From the NCBI RefSeq assembly GCF_035968265.1, contig NZ_JAVYIM010000006.1, positions 1 through 64,000 of the forward strand: a stretch of DNA of 64,000 nt, given 5' to 3'. The DNA is from Nitrosarchaeum sp. (lineage in GTDB: Archaea; Thermoproteota; Nitrososphaeria; Nitrososphaerales; Nitrosopumilaceae). The notes under the pieces are model-generated. The model did not search any database, was not told where the DNA came from, and was given only the letters and a program-made list of their open reading frames with translations. Both the position numbers and the translations under genes were made by a program. Shown piece after piece: positions 18,320-26,831 of this stretch (position 1 is its first letter; each line of letters starts with the position of its first letter).

Positions 18320-18332
18320 AGTGCTTTCTATG
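18320..18332. repeat. Candidate attachment site, left copy of 13-bp direct repeat
   Basis: The sequence AGTGCTTTCTATG here is repeated in the same orientation at 40770-40782, next to the integrase. It lies 27 bp upstream of the SDR start. A 13-bp match could arise by chance in this AT-rich window, so the call rests mainly on position. Confidence 0.4.
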
Positions 18333-18422
18333 TGCTTATTTTGCCATATAAACAAGGAAATTTTTGGTTTGTAATAGAAATTCCACCGAATTTATCTTAT
18401 AAGTAATCTATTCTGAATAAAT

Positions 18423-19391
18423 TTATTTTTTAAATAAATGGTCTATTGCCGACTTAAAATCAGATTTTTTATAAATCAAGGTTCCCTTAGCCGCAGGTTT
18501 GTCTAATCCTAGATCTGTACGTGAAGTTATCTTCATAAATTTAGGCCATGATACAAATGAATAATCATAAACATTTGTTCCTTTTTCACAATTATAATAA
18601 TGAAAATCTTTTGAAACATCAACAAATTTTCTGAATGAAACAGGTGAAAAAAGTTCAGCTATATTTCCTAATACTTCAAATTCTTTTCCAGCTAATGGTT
18701 TATTTTGTATAGTCATTAATTTTTGAAATAATTTGAATTTCTCAGCTCTTCCTTTCTTCTTTGTTAACTGTGACAGAGTTTCTACTTGATCTTTAAAACC
18801 GTCTGGAATTTTTGTATTCACATCTTGATGCACACCAACGTTCACATTGAAATCCACATCTCGTAAATCAATTCTTCCATATTCACTCTTCAAAGATTCT
18901 AAATGTTTTAACTGTGCTACCATCCAATATTCTGTTGAATCATCATTAGGTGTTTCATTAACTACTTCTCTGTTTACCAAACTATCAAGAAAATTTGGAT
19001 CTTCTATAGAATATTCTATGTCCAGATTGTAACGTTCACCACTCTTGAGCTTTTTTAGATCTATTTCAAAACCATTATCTATAGTATTGATTGCATTGAT
19101 CGATTCTAGACCTACAAGAGATCTAATGTTAGCTCTACGCACCTTGCCTAATTCAAATCTGGCTTTATTGTGAAAGAAACTAGATTTTTTTGAAATAATA
19201 GATATTGAATATTTTTGAATGGATTCAGGACACAAAACAGTCATTTCTCTACCTGTGATTTGAAACGTATCGGAGATATTTTGATCTATTTTTGCTGCAC
19301 GTGTCGTCATTTTTTCTACAACTTTTTGAATAATTGGTTTTGCAACAGCTCCTGCAATTGTTGCTGATGTTTTTATAATCTCATCTTCCAA
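18423..19391 (-). CDS. Hypothetical protein, partner of the 19392 gene
   Basis: The 322-residue protein begins at TTG 19391, directly abutting the TAA of the upstream gene (TAATTG), so the two are probably translationally coupled. The N-terminus has a small helical region (AGAVAKPIIQKVVEKM). The rest is mixed alpha/beta with no motif I recognise. There is no signal peptide or membrane helix. It has two Cys residues only (VLCPES, YYNCEKG), too far apart for a zinc knuckle. Confidence 0.7.
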   Translation of the reverse strand: MEDEIIKTSATIAGAVAKPIIQKVVEKMTTRAAKIDQNISDTFQITGREMTVLCPESIQKYSISIISKKSSFFHNKARFELGKVRRANIRSLVGLESINAINTIDNGFEIDLKKLKSGERYNLDIEYSIEDPNFLDSLVNREVVNETPNDDSTEYWMVAQLKHLESLKSEYGRIDLRDVDFNVNVGVHQDVNTKIPDGFKDQVETLSQLTKKKGRAEKFKLFQKLMTIQNKPLAGKEFEVLGNIAELFSPVSFRKFVDVSKDFHYYNCEKGTNVYDYSFVSWPKFMKITSRTDLGLDKPAAKGTLIYKKSDFKSAIDHLFKK

Positions 19392-20411
19392 TTAACTCAC
19401 CTTTGGAGAATTAAGAATTTGATAAAAAGGAATGTTGTATTTTCCATCTGAAATAATTTTTATGGGTTTTAATTTTACTGAAGGGTATTTGTTTTGTGCC
19501 AAATCTGTTGTAAGTATTTCAGCATTTAATATTTGTGATGATTCAGAAACTGAAAATACTTTCATAGAATCTAAAATTAAAATTTTATTTTCTCCAACTG
19601 ATTTAAGAAATGCAAGAAATGCATCAGCATCTGTCATGATTGATACATTTTTGAGATATGCATTTGCTATTCCCTGTGAAAATTGTGTAAGAAAGTCTTC
19701 GTTATTATCAAATGCATGTTCCAGCTGCTCTATTGTATCTTTTACTTGATTTTGTTTCTCTTTATCTTCCGGAAGTGGATCTTGTGAAACTTGTATTAAT
19801 GATTCTAAAAGTAATTCATATTGTGAAAATTTTTTCTTCAAATCTGAAAAAGCTTTATTCAGATCCTGCAAAAATTTTATCTTAAATTCTTCAAATCCTT
19901 CAGGTTGTCCTTCTTTAACTTCACTATTTTCTAAAATTTTTATTCTTACAATAGCTGTACCTTTTCCTAAATTAGAAATTTTTATTTTTCCAGTAACTAT
20001 GGGTCTGTTGTTTTTGTCGTTTTTAATAATAACAGTATCAACACTATCATCAATTTTAATATCTGGTCTAAAAAGTTCAATTTGTTTTGTAACGCTTTCC
20101 TTTATATTTTCAGTAGTAATAACAAATTCTACTTTTTTTATGGTTGATGGATTATCATATAATTTTGAACCAAAAACTCCTCCTAGATATCCGTCTGTCT
20201 CAAAATTATTTATTTGGTAAAGATTATTTTTAATTTCTAAATCCTTAGAATCAACATTATAGATTTCTTCAAGATCTATTCCTTCTGGAAGAATGATAGA
20301 TATTTTGGGTTTTACTTGTTCGTTCCATAACATATAGAATGGTACTCGTTCCCCTTGTACACAATATTCTGGAACATAGAGTTCCATTGTACTTAGTTTT
20401 GTTTGAGACAT
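19392..20411 (-). CDS. Hypothetical protein with beta-rich N-terminus and coiled coil
   Basis: The 339-residue protein has an N-terminal half of beta-strand character resembling two tandem immunoglobulin-like segments (MELYVPEYCVQGERVPFYMLW; GKIKISNLGKGTAIVRIKIL). A helical Lys/Glu-rich middle follows (about 165-235), then a C-terminal mixed region. It lacks a signal peptide, so it is likely cytoplasmic. It forms an operon with the 18423-19391 gene. Function unknown. Confidence 0.7.
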   Translation of the reverse strand: MSQTKLSTMELYVPEYCVQGERVPFYMLWNEQVKPKISIILPEGIDLEEIYNVDSKDLEIKNNLYQINNFETDGYLGGVFGSKLYDNPSTIKKVEFVITTENIKESVTKQIELFRPDIKIDDSVDTVIIKNDKNNRPIVTGKIKISNLGKGTAIVRIKILENSEVKEGQPEGFEEFKIKFLQDLNKAFSDLKKKFSQYELLLESLIQVSQDPLPEDKEKQNQVKDTIEQLEHAFDNNEDFLTQFSQGIANAYLKNVSIMTDADAFLAFLKSVGENKILILDSMKVFSVSESSQILNAEILTTDLAQNKYPSVKLKPIKIISDGKYNIPFYQILNSPKVS

Positions 20412-20538
20412 TCATACTTTCATAGTGATGGATCAATAAAAACAGTCAGTTCATGTGGATAATATTTCATACATAAAATAACCGCTGCCATAATTTGATA
20501 CTAGTTAATCTTAATAATTTATTAAGTCGTAAAACAAT

Positions 20539-20841
20539 ATGAAATATCTTTTTGATGAAAACTGCTCTCCTACAGATAAGTTTCTAGATGCACATCCGGG
20601 ATGCATGAATGTAAAGTATCGACTTGGACAGGGAGCAAAAGATGAAACCATTCTTCAACAGGCAGACAAGAATGAATTTGTGATAGTAACAAGAGATATC
20701 GAGTTTGCACTTGATGCGCTAATTGATGGGTTTTATGTGATATATCGCGATGTTGATAAACAAAAAACTTCTTTTCTTAAAACAACAGGATTTGATGATA
20801 GCATAGTTTCTGATTTTAACAAATTCGATATAAAATTATAA
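20539..20841 (+). CDS. DUF5615-type PIN-like protein
   Basis: The 100-residue protein has the compact PIN-like pattern of the DUF5615/Mut7-C group: FDENCSP at residues 5-11 with the first acidic residues, then KDETILQQADKNEFVIVTRDIEFA with the TRD motif (residues 52-54). Such proteins are often toxin-like RNases paired with small antitoxins, but no obvious antitoxin gene precedes it. A TATA-like TTAATAATTTATTAA stretch lies just upstream of the ATG. Acidic residues compatible with metal binding are present. Confidence 0.75.
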   Translation: MKYLFDENCSPTDKFLDAHPGCMNVKYRLGQGAKDETILQQADKNEFVIVTRDIEFALDALIDGFYVIYRDVDKQKTSFLKTTGFDDSIVSDFNKFDIKL

Positions 20842-20850
20842 AATTCACGC

Positions 20851-21831
20851 CTAATGCTTAAGATAATTACCTTTTCCAGGAATGACATTCCTAACTCCTC
20901 CAACAGGGTTCTCAACGTCTCCTTTTCTTCTAGGTATCAGGTGAATGTGGCAGTGAGGAACTGTCTGTCCTGCATCGCTTGAATCATTAATTCCAATATT
21001 GAATCCTGTTACCGTTGAATCTTTTTTCTTGATCTCTTCTTGCAGTTTGTGCAGCAGGTTCATGCATGCTTTGTGTTCCGATGTGCCAAGATCAAAAAAA
21101 GATTGCACATGCCTCTTTGGAACAATTAGGTGATGCAGTTCAGTTACAGGATACTTGTCCTTGACTGCAAATGCAAGTGTGTTTTCTATTTTCGATAATT
21201 TTTCTAGTTTGCACAAGGCGCAATTGCTGTCTCTGTTCTCATACATTCCTTTCCACAGTCTGAAGTCTGTGCTGTCTGTGTCTCTTTTCTGTGAATTGCA
21301 TGTATAGCATAAAGCCTGCATGTTCTCAATTACGTTTGGACCTCCCTTGTTTATCGGAACAATGTGATCAATGTCCAGAGCCTTTTCTTTTGCGTCTATC
21401 CCGCACAGCTCGCATTTGTATTTTGCATTGCTGAGAACCTTGTACCTGATGTTGCCTGAAATTATTCTGGAATCTCTTGCACGGTGTATCCAGATGTTTT
21501 TTCCAAACCTGTCTTCGTATTTTTTTATCTCTTCGTCACAAAGTCTGGTGATGTTTTCTTTCTGCGAGTCCGTAAAGTTTGAGATGTCCATGACAAAGTT
21601 ATCGCCTTTGTAATCTACGATCTTGTGTTTCCGCAAGACCTTGCCTGGCATTATCTTTGTGATCATGGTATAGTAGTCGATCTGGCTCTGGTCTTTTGCA
21701 AGAAATGCCTTGGCAATCTTTTCAGGTGTCGCCTTTCCGTTTGACTGGATCAGGGTCTTTATCATTACCGGCTGGTAGATGTGCTGCATCTTCATTTTTT
21801 TAATAAATTTCTCGAGTTCCGAATAGTTCAA
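20851..21831 (-). CDS. wHTH-HNH endonuclease-HIT domain fusion
   Basis: The 326-residue protein joins three parts. Residues 1-70 look like a winged-helix segment (MIKTLIQSNGKATPEKIAKA). About 130-185 is an HNH nuclease with CELCG, DIDHIVPINKGG and ALCYTCNSQK, including two zinc CxxC pairs and the catalytic His. About 205-326 is a HIT domain with CALC, ELHHLIVPKRH and the triad GQTVPHCHIHLIPR. HIT proteins hydrolyse nucleotides, and HNH domains cut nucleic acid. The gene is more GC-rich than core genes. It ends close to the convergent DUF5615 gene. Confidence 0.88.
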   Translation of the reverse strand: MNYSELEKFIKKMKMQHIYQPVMIKTLIQSNGKATPEKIAKAFLAKDQSQIDYYTMITKIMPGKVLRKHKIVDYKGDNFVMDISNFTDSQKENITRLCDEEIKKYEDRFGKNIWIHRARDSRIISGNIRYKVLSNAKYKCELCGIDAKEKALDIDHIVPINKGGPNVIENMQALCYTCNSQKRDTDSTDFRLWKGMYENRDSNCALCKLEKLSKIENTLAFAVKDKYPVTELHHLIVPKRHVQSFFDLGTSEHKACMNLLHKLQEEIKKKDSTVTGFNIGINDSSDAGQTVPHCHIHLIPRRKGDVENPVGGVRNVIPGKGNYLKH

Positions 21832-21935
21832 TGAGAAAGATTTTCAAATCTACTAGTAAAGCATAATGGAGATATAGGCGTAAAATACTTGAATTTGTGC
21901 GTAATTTTTGGCGTAATTTCAAGAAAAATTATTTT

Positions 21936-22877
21936 TTATAGGTTTTGTATTATTGGATTAAAGGTGCTTTCAAAAGCCTGCATGTTTTTGCTAAACCATT
22001 CCATTACATCTTTTCGATTCTCTTCAGAAAAATCATACTCTTTATCTATGTAATACTCAATCGATTTGGATTTGTTTCCGGGATTATCATACCAATCAAG
22101 TTCAGGAAATTTTGAATTTAGTTCTGATTGGTGTGTCTGCAGTTTCTCAAATGTTTTTTTGTTTTCATCTTTTGTTCCACCCACAATTCCTAATGATATT
22201 GTCGGATACTTTCCTTTCCAAAAATAGAATGTAAACTGTAATCCCGGCTTTGCTGAAGGAAAATTTATCCAGCTGTCATAAGGAGGAGTTCTATTTTTGA
22301 ATCCCGGTTTTACTGAATCAAAATACGGAATGAAGTGAGTCCAAAATTCATTGTATTTTTTGGCTTTGTCTGATTTCTCTCTTGAGATTCTAGCTACCTT
22401 TTCTTGTCTTGTCCATTGATCAGGACGAACAATGGGATTCACTTCTAAGGCGGGATTCGAGTCATCGATTTTGATTAGATTAATTTTTAGTGCAAAAAAT
22501 GACGGACTGTCTTCTTCTGATGCAATGCTGTTAAGCCAGTTTAGTGCTGCAATATGTTCTGGAAGGAAATCTTCAGCAATCCAGATTAAAATATCTGCTT
22601 CTAGTCCTGCTGCATATGTTAAGATTTTTCCTAGATGATCATGATCTGCGTTTCCGAATTGATTCTCAATTACTATCCTTCTTTCGTCAGAATCATGTGC
22701 CAAAATATCACAAGAGTAACGACCTACAGACACTTCTGTTTGTGCATCTAGAAAATTCAAATCCAGTTTTTCCCCTATGTGATGAAGATTTTCCTTCAAC
22801 CAAGGGGTAAAATTACGTGCTTCGTCTGGGAATTCGTCCCTTACTGATATTCTTGTAATTTTTCCAATGTTGGCCAA
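21936..22877 (-). CDS. PD-(D/E)XK nuclease-like protein with DUF4268-type C-terminus
   Basis: The 313-residue protein has an N-terminal nuclease-like fold (about 30-105): VSVGRYSCDILAHD, then RRIVIENQFGNADHDHLGKILTYAAGL. The core reads D...E-N-Q, the variant in which Gln replaces the usual Lys. The C-terminal half (about 175-313; FWTHFIPYFDSVKPGFKNRTPP, ISLGIVG) matches the DUF4268 group found beside restriction and defence genes. No methyltransferase is adjacent. A solitary defence or DNA-processing nuclease is likely. Confidence 0.75.
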   Translation of the reverse strand: MANIGKITRISVRDEFPDEARNFTPWLKENLHHIGEKLDLNFLDAQTEVSVGRYSCDILAHDSDERRIVIENQFGNADHDHLGKILTYAAGLEADILIWIAEDFLPEHIAALNWLNSIASEEDSPSFFALKINLIKIDDSNPALEVNPIVRPDQWTRQEKVARISREKSDKAKKYNEFWTHFIPYFDSVKPGFKNRTPPYDSWINFPSAKPGLQFTFYFWKGKYPTISLGIVGGTKDENKKTFEKLQTHQSELNSKFPELDWYDNPGNKSKSIEYYIDKEYDFSEENRKDVMEWFSKNMQAFESTFNPIIQNL

Positions 22878-22960
22878 TGTTCGACAAATGACATTATTCT
22901 TCTTATAGTTTTAATGTCACTAATTTTTTTAAAGAAAAACCAAGTCAGATCATTAAAAAT

Positions 22961-23018
22961 CATGCCTGAGATTTGAGATGATTTCCTTTTCTGAGTATGA
23001 CATTACTTACGCTCCTAC
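22961..23018 (-). pseudogene. Degenerate copy of the HNH-HIT gene 3' end
   Basis: On the complement this stretch reads, after a frame shift, NVILRKGNHLKSQA. It closely matches the NVIPGKGNYLKH terminus of the HNH-HIT protein (DNA at about 20846-20903). Roughly three quarters of the 58 bases align with two small gaps. It is preceded by an in-frame stop and lacks the rest of the gene, so it is a remnant. Confidence 0.55.
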
Positions 23019-23103
23019 AATTTTGAGAAAAATAAAGTTAATTAAATCATATTTTCATAAGAATGATCGCCAAGTTTGAATAAAACAAAATTCATTAGAA
23101 GAC

Positions 23104-23457
23104 ATGAAATTTGAAGAGTTTTGGATGAAGTTACAAGATGAGCTAAGGCATGAAAAAAAATTTATGACTTTGAAGAAGAAAAAGAAATTCAATGTACGTG
23201 TAGGTTACAATAAACAAGGGAGAACAACGGTATTTGTGACGTTAGAAACTGGAATTCCTAGAGGTCAAATACGATCTAATGAGTTTGAGGGAGTATGGAA
23301 TAATGCAAAGAAATATTCGCCTGAAACTAGGTTTGTAAACAAGGGTAAACGGTTAGAATCGTATGTGAAGAAAAACGGGGATGAGGGTAAATCCGTACAG
23401 ATATCGTATATCACTACGCTGATTAATTACATCGTGCAGAAGCAGAAAATGGAATGA
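23104..23457 (+). CDS. Small basic hypothetical protein
   Basis: The 117-residue, Lys-rich protein begins MKFEEFWMKLQDELRHEKKF and continues with alternating strands (FNVRVGYNKQGRTTVFVTLE) and a helical C-terminus. It is strongly basic, which suggests nucleic-acid binding. I recognise no family. It stands alone between the HIT remnant and an antisense AbrB gene, inside the accessory region. Confidence 0.6.
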   Translation: MKFEEFWMKLQDELRHEKKFMTLKKKKKFNVRVGYNKQGRTTVFVTLETGIPRGQIRSNEFEGVWNNAKKYSPETRFVNKGKRLESYVKKNGDEGKSVQISYITTLINYIVQKQKME

Positions 23458-23590
23458 TAAAATGCTCATCTTCATCCGTAGGAATTTTAGTTAGAAATTG
23501 AATTAAAAATTCATCGTTGGGGCATATTTTGTTAATTTTTCTTTTAACTCTTCAATCCAAAATTCTTCAACTTTGGTGTAAGACAAATAA

Positions 23591-23755
23591 CTATGACACG
23601 TCAGTGCTTTTCTTCAGAAACACTTTGCCGTCTTCCTCGACAAAGATTATTGTATCACCCTCTTCAAGACGATGCTTCTCCCTCAGCTTCTTTGGAATGG
23701 TCACCTGGTACTTGTATGTAATGGTGGTCATTCCAAGGATCTCTTTTTTTGCCAT
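23591..23755 (-). CDS. AbrB/SpoVT-type DNA-binding protein
   Basis: This 54-residue protein has the swapped-hairpin AbrB signature: TTITYKYQVTIPKKLREKH followed by EEGDTIIFVEEDGKVFLKK. Such proteins bind DNA as dimers and often act as antitoxins or transition-state regulators. No toxin gene is adjacent, and the nearest gene on the same strand is the distant 21936 nuclease. Start and length fit the family exactly. Confidence 0.85.
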   Translation of the reverse strand: MAKKEILGMTTITYKYQVTIPKKLREKHRLEEGDTIIFVEEDGKVFLKKSTDVS

Positions 23756-23957
23756 TCTTACAAGTAAGGGAAGTAAGAAAAGACTGATTAACTAGACCAA
23801 GGAAAGTAAGGAGGTCTTGGAAAGCAATGCACATTTGAGGCTGGAATATAGAGGAAGACTAATGAGTAAATTAAAGAAAAACGGCACAGGTTTTGGCATT
23901 ACTGCCAGATATTTCCGACTTGACTGCATAATTGGTACAAGGAGCAAATGAATAGAG

Positions 23958-24443
23958 ATGGGAAAGAACAAAGATGCTGCAATAGGTTTTGGCGTAATCA
24001 TAGTAATCATTGTCATAGTGATAGGAGTTGTCATCTGGGCAATGGGCCCTGGCGAAACAGAATCTGCGGAACAGGACAGGACAGATACGCAAGAACTTAG
24101 CTACATGGAAAAGTTTGAGATAAAGGAGAAGGAAGTTCTGGATCTGATCAAGGACTACAGGGGAAAGGACAACTCTGGCCTGACTCTGACTGAGGTCATT
24201 GCAATGTCTATGCTGGTTGCGTATCCTGGCGAGGACATCATCAAGAATCCATCTACAGTGTTGGGATGGTCCGCACTTCCAGTAAATGGCAATCCTGATG
24301 CGGACACAAGCTGGGATGCGGAATTTTATTTGGAAACATACAGGGAGACTACGAGTTTTGAGTGGACAGTGGATATGGAAACAAAGACGATATACCCAAA
24401 GAATGAGAACGGCAAGGAAATCTTGGATTTATTGAATGACTGA
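23958..24443 (+). CDS. Membrane-anchored protein, island cargo
   Basis: The 161-residue protein has one N-terminal transmembrane helix (residues 8-30, Ile/Val-rich), an acidic linker (ESAEQDRTDTQEL) and a soluble domain with many acidic and aromatic residues (WDAEFYLETYRETTSFEWTVDMETKTIYP). The soluble part would face outside. It is distinctly more GC-rich than the flanks. No family is recognised. Confidence 0.7.
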   Translation: MGKNKDAAIGFGVIIVIIVIVIGVVIWAMGPGETESAEQDRTDTQELSYMEKFEIKEKEVLDLIKDYRGKDNSGLTLTEVIAMSMLVAYPGEDIIKNPSTVLGWSALPVNGNPDADTSWDAEFYLETYRETTSFEWTVDMETKTIYPKNENGKEILDLLND

Positions 24444-24994
24444 TTAGTTTTGTTTTGAAAAAATCACAGACATACTCTTCAGGTCAATGTTGTAGTAAAA
24501 AAATAAGCAGGAATCATTTCATAACTTATGTTCGCTTGTATTAAGATGTCATTATGATCTGCAAAACTTTGTTGCCTTTTCAAAAGGAAAAAATTGCACG
24601 GATATTTTTTGCGTGTTTACACGCCAAAGTGAAGAAGTTTATTTCAGAGTTCGATGTTGAAAGCGCACAAATTAGACGCAAACATGCCGTAAACTTTGCA
24701 AGCAGGCTGAAAACAGGCAGATATGTTCATCTGTTACGGTTTTTTCGCTTCAAAACTTTTGCATATATGTATATGTATATTTTTTTAATTTGTGAAAACA
24801 GGGCTTTTTTTATTGGTCAGTTTATTTTCATATATAAACAAGTAGTCCAAAAATAAATTGAATTCTGCTATACCACAGCATATGAGAATTATAAAATTAT
24901 ACATATACATATATGGAAATTGTCAAATCCCATGTTCTCGTCGAACTTAATTTAAAAGATAACACGTATATACAAAATATGGCATATATTTTTT
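24444..24994. other. Gap without a convincing gene
   Basis: A 100-residue frame at 24554-24856 is open, but its second half is a low-complexity aromatic run over AT-rich DNA (repeated TATATG units near 24765 and 24900), so I do not call it. The 3' part holds TATA-like elements. One at about 24966-24972 lies some 27 bp before the ATG at 24995, suggesting a leaderless transcript for the RHH gene. Confidence 0.45.
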
Positions 24995-25144
24995 ATGGTA
25001 AAGACAATTCGAATAGTTGATCACAAGCTGCATTCGGAGCTACTGAAGATCCAGGGAGAGATGCAGGCAAAATCAGGACAGGTGGAAAACATTGATGCTG
25101 TGATAAGAGCTCTGCTGATCAAGTACGGAAGAAAGATAAAGTAG
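24995..25144 (+). CDS. Small RHH-like (antitoxin-type) protein
   Basis: The 49-residue protein begins VKTIRIVDHKLHSELLKIQGEM and ends NIDAVIRALLIKYGRKIK. A short beta strand followed by two helices is the ribbon-helix-helix pattern of VapB/CopG-like DNA-binding proteins. A TATA-like element about 27 bp upstream fits leaderless expression. No toxin gene is adjacent. Confidence 0.7.
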   Translation: MVKTIRIVDHKLHSELLKIQGEMQAKSGQVENIDAVIRALLIKYGRKIK

Positions 25145-25347
25145 AAAAAAGTTTTCAAAAGAATATTTCAAGTTAAAAAAAGAAAAAAAGTTTTACAAAT
25201 TCCAAGTTTTGTAAAAGCAAAATTGGCAATTTGTTAAATACATTACATCAATATATTTTCTCAATGATAAAACAAAGCCATCGAACAAAAACAAAAAACA
25301 TTTCTGTACTGCAAAACAGTCAGAACAAAAATGGATCGTCATGCCTT

Positions 25348-25503
25348 ATGAGATCAAAAATAGAAATCGATCAGGCAACAAAAGACGAGATGAAAAAATA
25401 CGGCGAAAAGGATTCCACGTGGGATCAGATCATCAGAGAGCTGGTGAATCATGCAGCAATCTGCGACAGGTATTGGGAGGAGAAGGAATGGAACGTCTTA
25501 TGA
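25348..25503 (+). CDS. Small antitoxin-like protein (RHH/VapB type)
   Basis: The 51-residue protein starts MRSKIEIDQATKDEMKKYGEK and continues TWDQIIRELVNHAAICDRYW, the typical strand-helix-helix of archaeal VapB-like antitoxins. The frame is open back to 25231, but the upstream part is low-complexity, so I use the ATG at 25348. It overlaps the next gene by 16 bp. Confidence 0.75.
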   Translation: MRSKIEIDQATKDEMKKYGEKDSTWDQIIRELVNHAAICDRYWEEKEWNVL

Positions 25504-25643
25504 TCCCGTACAAGTTTGAGGGATTCTGGGTCCTGTCACTGGACAACAAGATAGTCTCTGCATTCGAAGGAAAGCTGTCGTTTCGGGCGTTCATTGACAG
25601 AAGCAGAAAGCTGCACATAGTTTCAGAGGAGCGACTGCTATGA
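25488..25643 (+). CDS. Tiny hypothetical protein in the antitoxin/WYL-like operon
   Basis: The 51-residue product (MERLMIPYKFEGFWVLSLDN...) overlaps the 25348 gene by 16 bp. A strong GGGAGGAGAAGG ribosome-binding sequence precedes its ATG inside the upstream gene. Its TGA overlaps the ATG of the next gene (ATGA). The overlaps and GC-rich codon use support a real gene. No family is recognised. Confidence 0.65.
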   Translation: MERLMIPYKFEGFWVLSLDNKIVSAFEGKLSFRAFIDRSRKLHIVSEERLL

Positions 25644-26002
25644 AGCTGATACTCGAACACAGAATGGCAGATCTTGCTGGCATTCTGGGAAGCAGCTCTA
25701 CGCAGCGTACAATGGATGAAATGATCAGGGAGGCAATGAGTGAAAAGAAACTGGTGTCATTTGACTACGACAGCTTTCACAGGATTGCCGAACTACATGT
25801 CTATGGAAGACAGAACGACAAAAACGGAATTCTTGCGCACCAGATAGGAGGCCAGAGCTCTGATGGGGATCTCGGATGGAAGATAATGTACGTGAACAAG
25901 ATCACGAACATGAAGGTTCTGGACGAGACGTTTCAGGGAAAGAGGGAAACAACTGGAAAGCACACCTCGTGGGAAATTCGCTATTTTGTCATAGACTGGT
26001 AA
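25640..26002 (+). CDS. Small WYL-like domain protein
   Basis: The 120-residue protein has the beta-rich pattern SFDYDSFHRIAELHVYGRQ, then LAHQIGGQSSDGDLGWKIMYVNKI and a C-terminal strand. It resembles short stand-alone WYL-type or WYL-related proteins (LVSFDY; HVYG; Q..G.S..G). WYL domains sense ligands, often in phage-defence regulators. It ends the three-gene overlapping operon begun at 25348 and is followed by a terminator hairpin. Confidence 0.7.
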   Translation: MKLILEHRMADLAGILGSSSTQRTMDEMIREAMSEKKLVSFDYDSFHRIAELHVYGRQNDKNGILAHQIGGQSSDGDLGWKIMYVNKITNMKVLDETFQGKRETTGKHTSWEIRYFVIDW

Positions 26003-26011
26003 GGTAGTAGA

Positions 26012-26051
26012 TGGCGGCGGGCCTTTTATTCCGCTGCCATTTCATTTTTTT
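26012..26051 (+). terminator. Hairpin terminator with T-run
   Basis: TGGCGGCGG (26012-26020) pairs with CCGCTGCCA (26031-26039), one G-U pair, around a 10-base loop. A T-rich tract follows (to 26051). It lies 10 bp after the WYL-like gene. The hairpin form is unusual for archaea, which mostly use plain T-runs. Confidence 0.65.
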
Positions 26052-26162
26052 AAAGATATAGATCATCACTGTAAGTTATTTTTTATTTTGACAAATCATG
26101 TTTCATGTTCTTAACTTATGAAATACAGAAAACCCTATTAACCGACAGTTCAAGATGCATCG

Positions 26163-26645
26163 TTGAGATTTACAATACTGCAGCATTCAATTCTTTTTGT
26201 ATGTGTTATCACACTTGTATTACAGTCTACATACGCCCAGGAGTCCAGATCGATACAGCAAAACACATCGTCTGGAAATGAAACCAACGATGGATATTTT
26301 TCTCAGGATCAACAAAATAAAATAAAAGATATTGTAAAAAATGAGATCCAAGAAGAAGTGAAAGGAACACTGAAGGACATCATAAAAAATGAAGTAACAA
26401 CACAATTGACAAACAGCACCCAATGCAACATATGCAAACAGGAGACAGTTACACCTACAAGTAATTTTTGGACAGTGGTCATAGGATATTTTGCTGCTGG
26501 TGCTAGCGGAGGAATAGTAGCAATCACAACTATTTTCAGAGAAAAAATTTACAGACGACTAAAAACATTCAGATTGTTCAAAACTAAAACCGAGGATGTA
26601 AAAGAAAGAAAACCGGCATGGATTGGAAATAGCAAACAGGAATGA
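26163..26645 (+). CDS. Exported/membrane protein with charged coiled segment
   Basis: The 160-residue protein starts at TTG and has a signal peptide ending near TYAQ (residue 25). A polar region with repeated NEIQEEV/NEVTTQL helical units (about 47-80) and a CNICKQ knuckle come next, then a transmembrane helix (about 99-121) and a basic cytoplasmic tail. It would sit in the membrane with a coiled ectodomain. Function unknown. Confidence 0.65.
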   Translation: MRFTILQHSILFVCVITLVLQSTYAQESRSIQQNTSSGNETNDGYFSQDQQNKIKDIVKNEIQEEVKGTLKDIIKNEVTTQLTNSTQCNICKQETVTPTSNFWTVVIGYFAAGASGGIVAITTIFREKIYRRLKTFRLFKTKTEDVKERKPAWIGNSKQE

Positions 26646-26705
26646 CATTTTTCAGTTCGTCATAATTGTTTGAAAAAATCTCTGATGAATCAGATCATTT
26701 GTATT

Positions 26706-26831
26706 CTACTCCGTCTGAGAGACCCGCATTACCTTCCAGTCATAAGACTTGTTTTTTACTGCCTTCGCGATTGCGTTATGAAGATCTTTCTGTGATAAGA
26801 TGTACAGTTGCTGAATGGAAAATGATTTCAT
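26706..26831 (-). CDS. Micro-ORF 9 of the small-gene operon
   Basis: This 41-residue basic protein begins MKSFSIQQLYILSQKDLHNA. Its ATG overlaps the TGA of the preceding gene (ATGA at 26828-26831), as elsewhere in this operon, which supports it being translated by coupling. No domain is recognised. It is the most distal gene of the nine. Confidence 0.55.
   Translation of the reverse strand: MKSFSIQQLYILSQKDLHNAIAKAVKNKSYDWKVMRVSQTE

Noticed and set aside
23517-23795. A 92-residue plus-strand frame
   Set aside because: It is antisense to the AbrB gene at 23591-23755, which matches its family end to end.
24554-24856. A 100-residue open frame on the plus strand
   Set aside because: The second half is a low-complexity aromatic run over AT-rich repeats and no start or ribosome-binding context supports it. 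Treated as non-coding.
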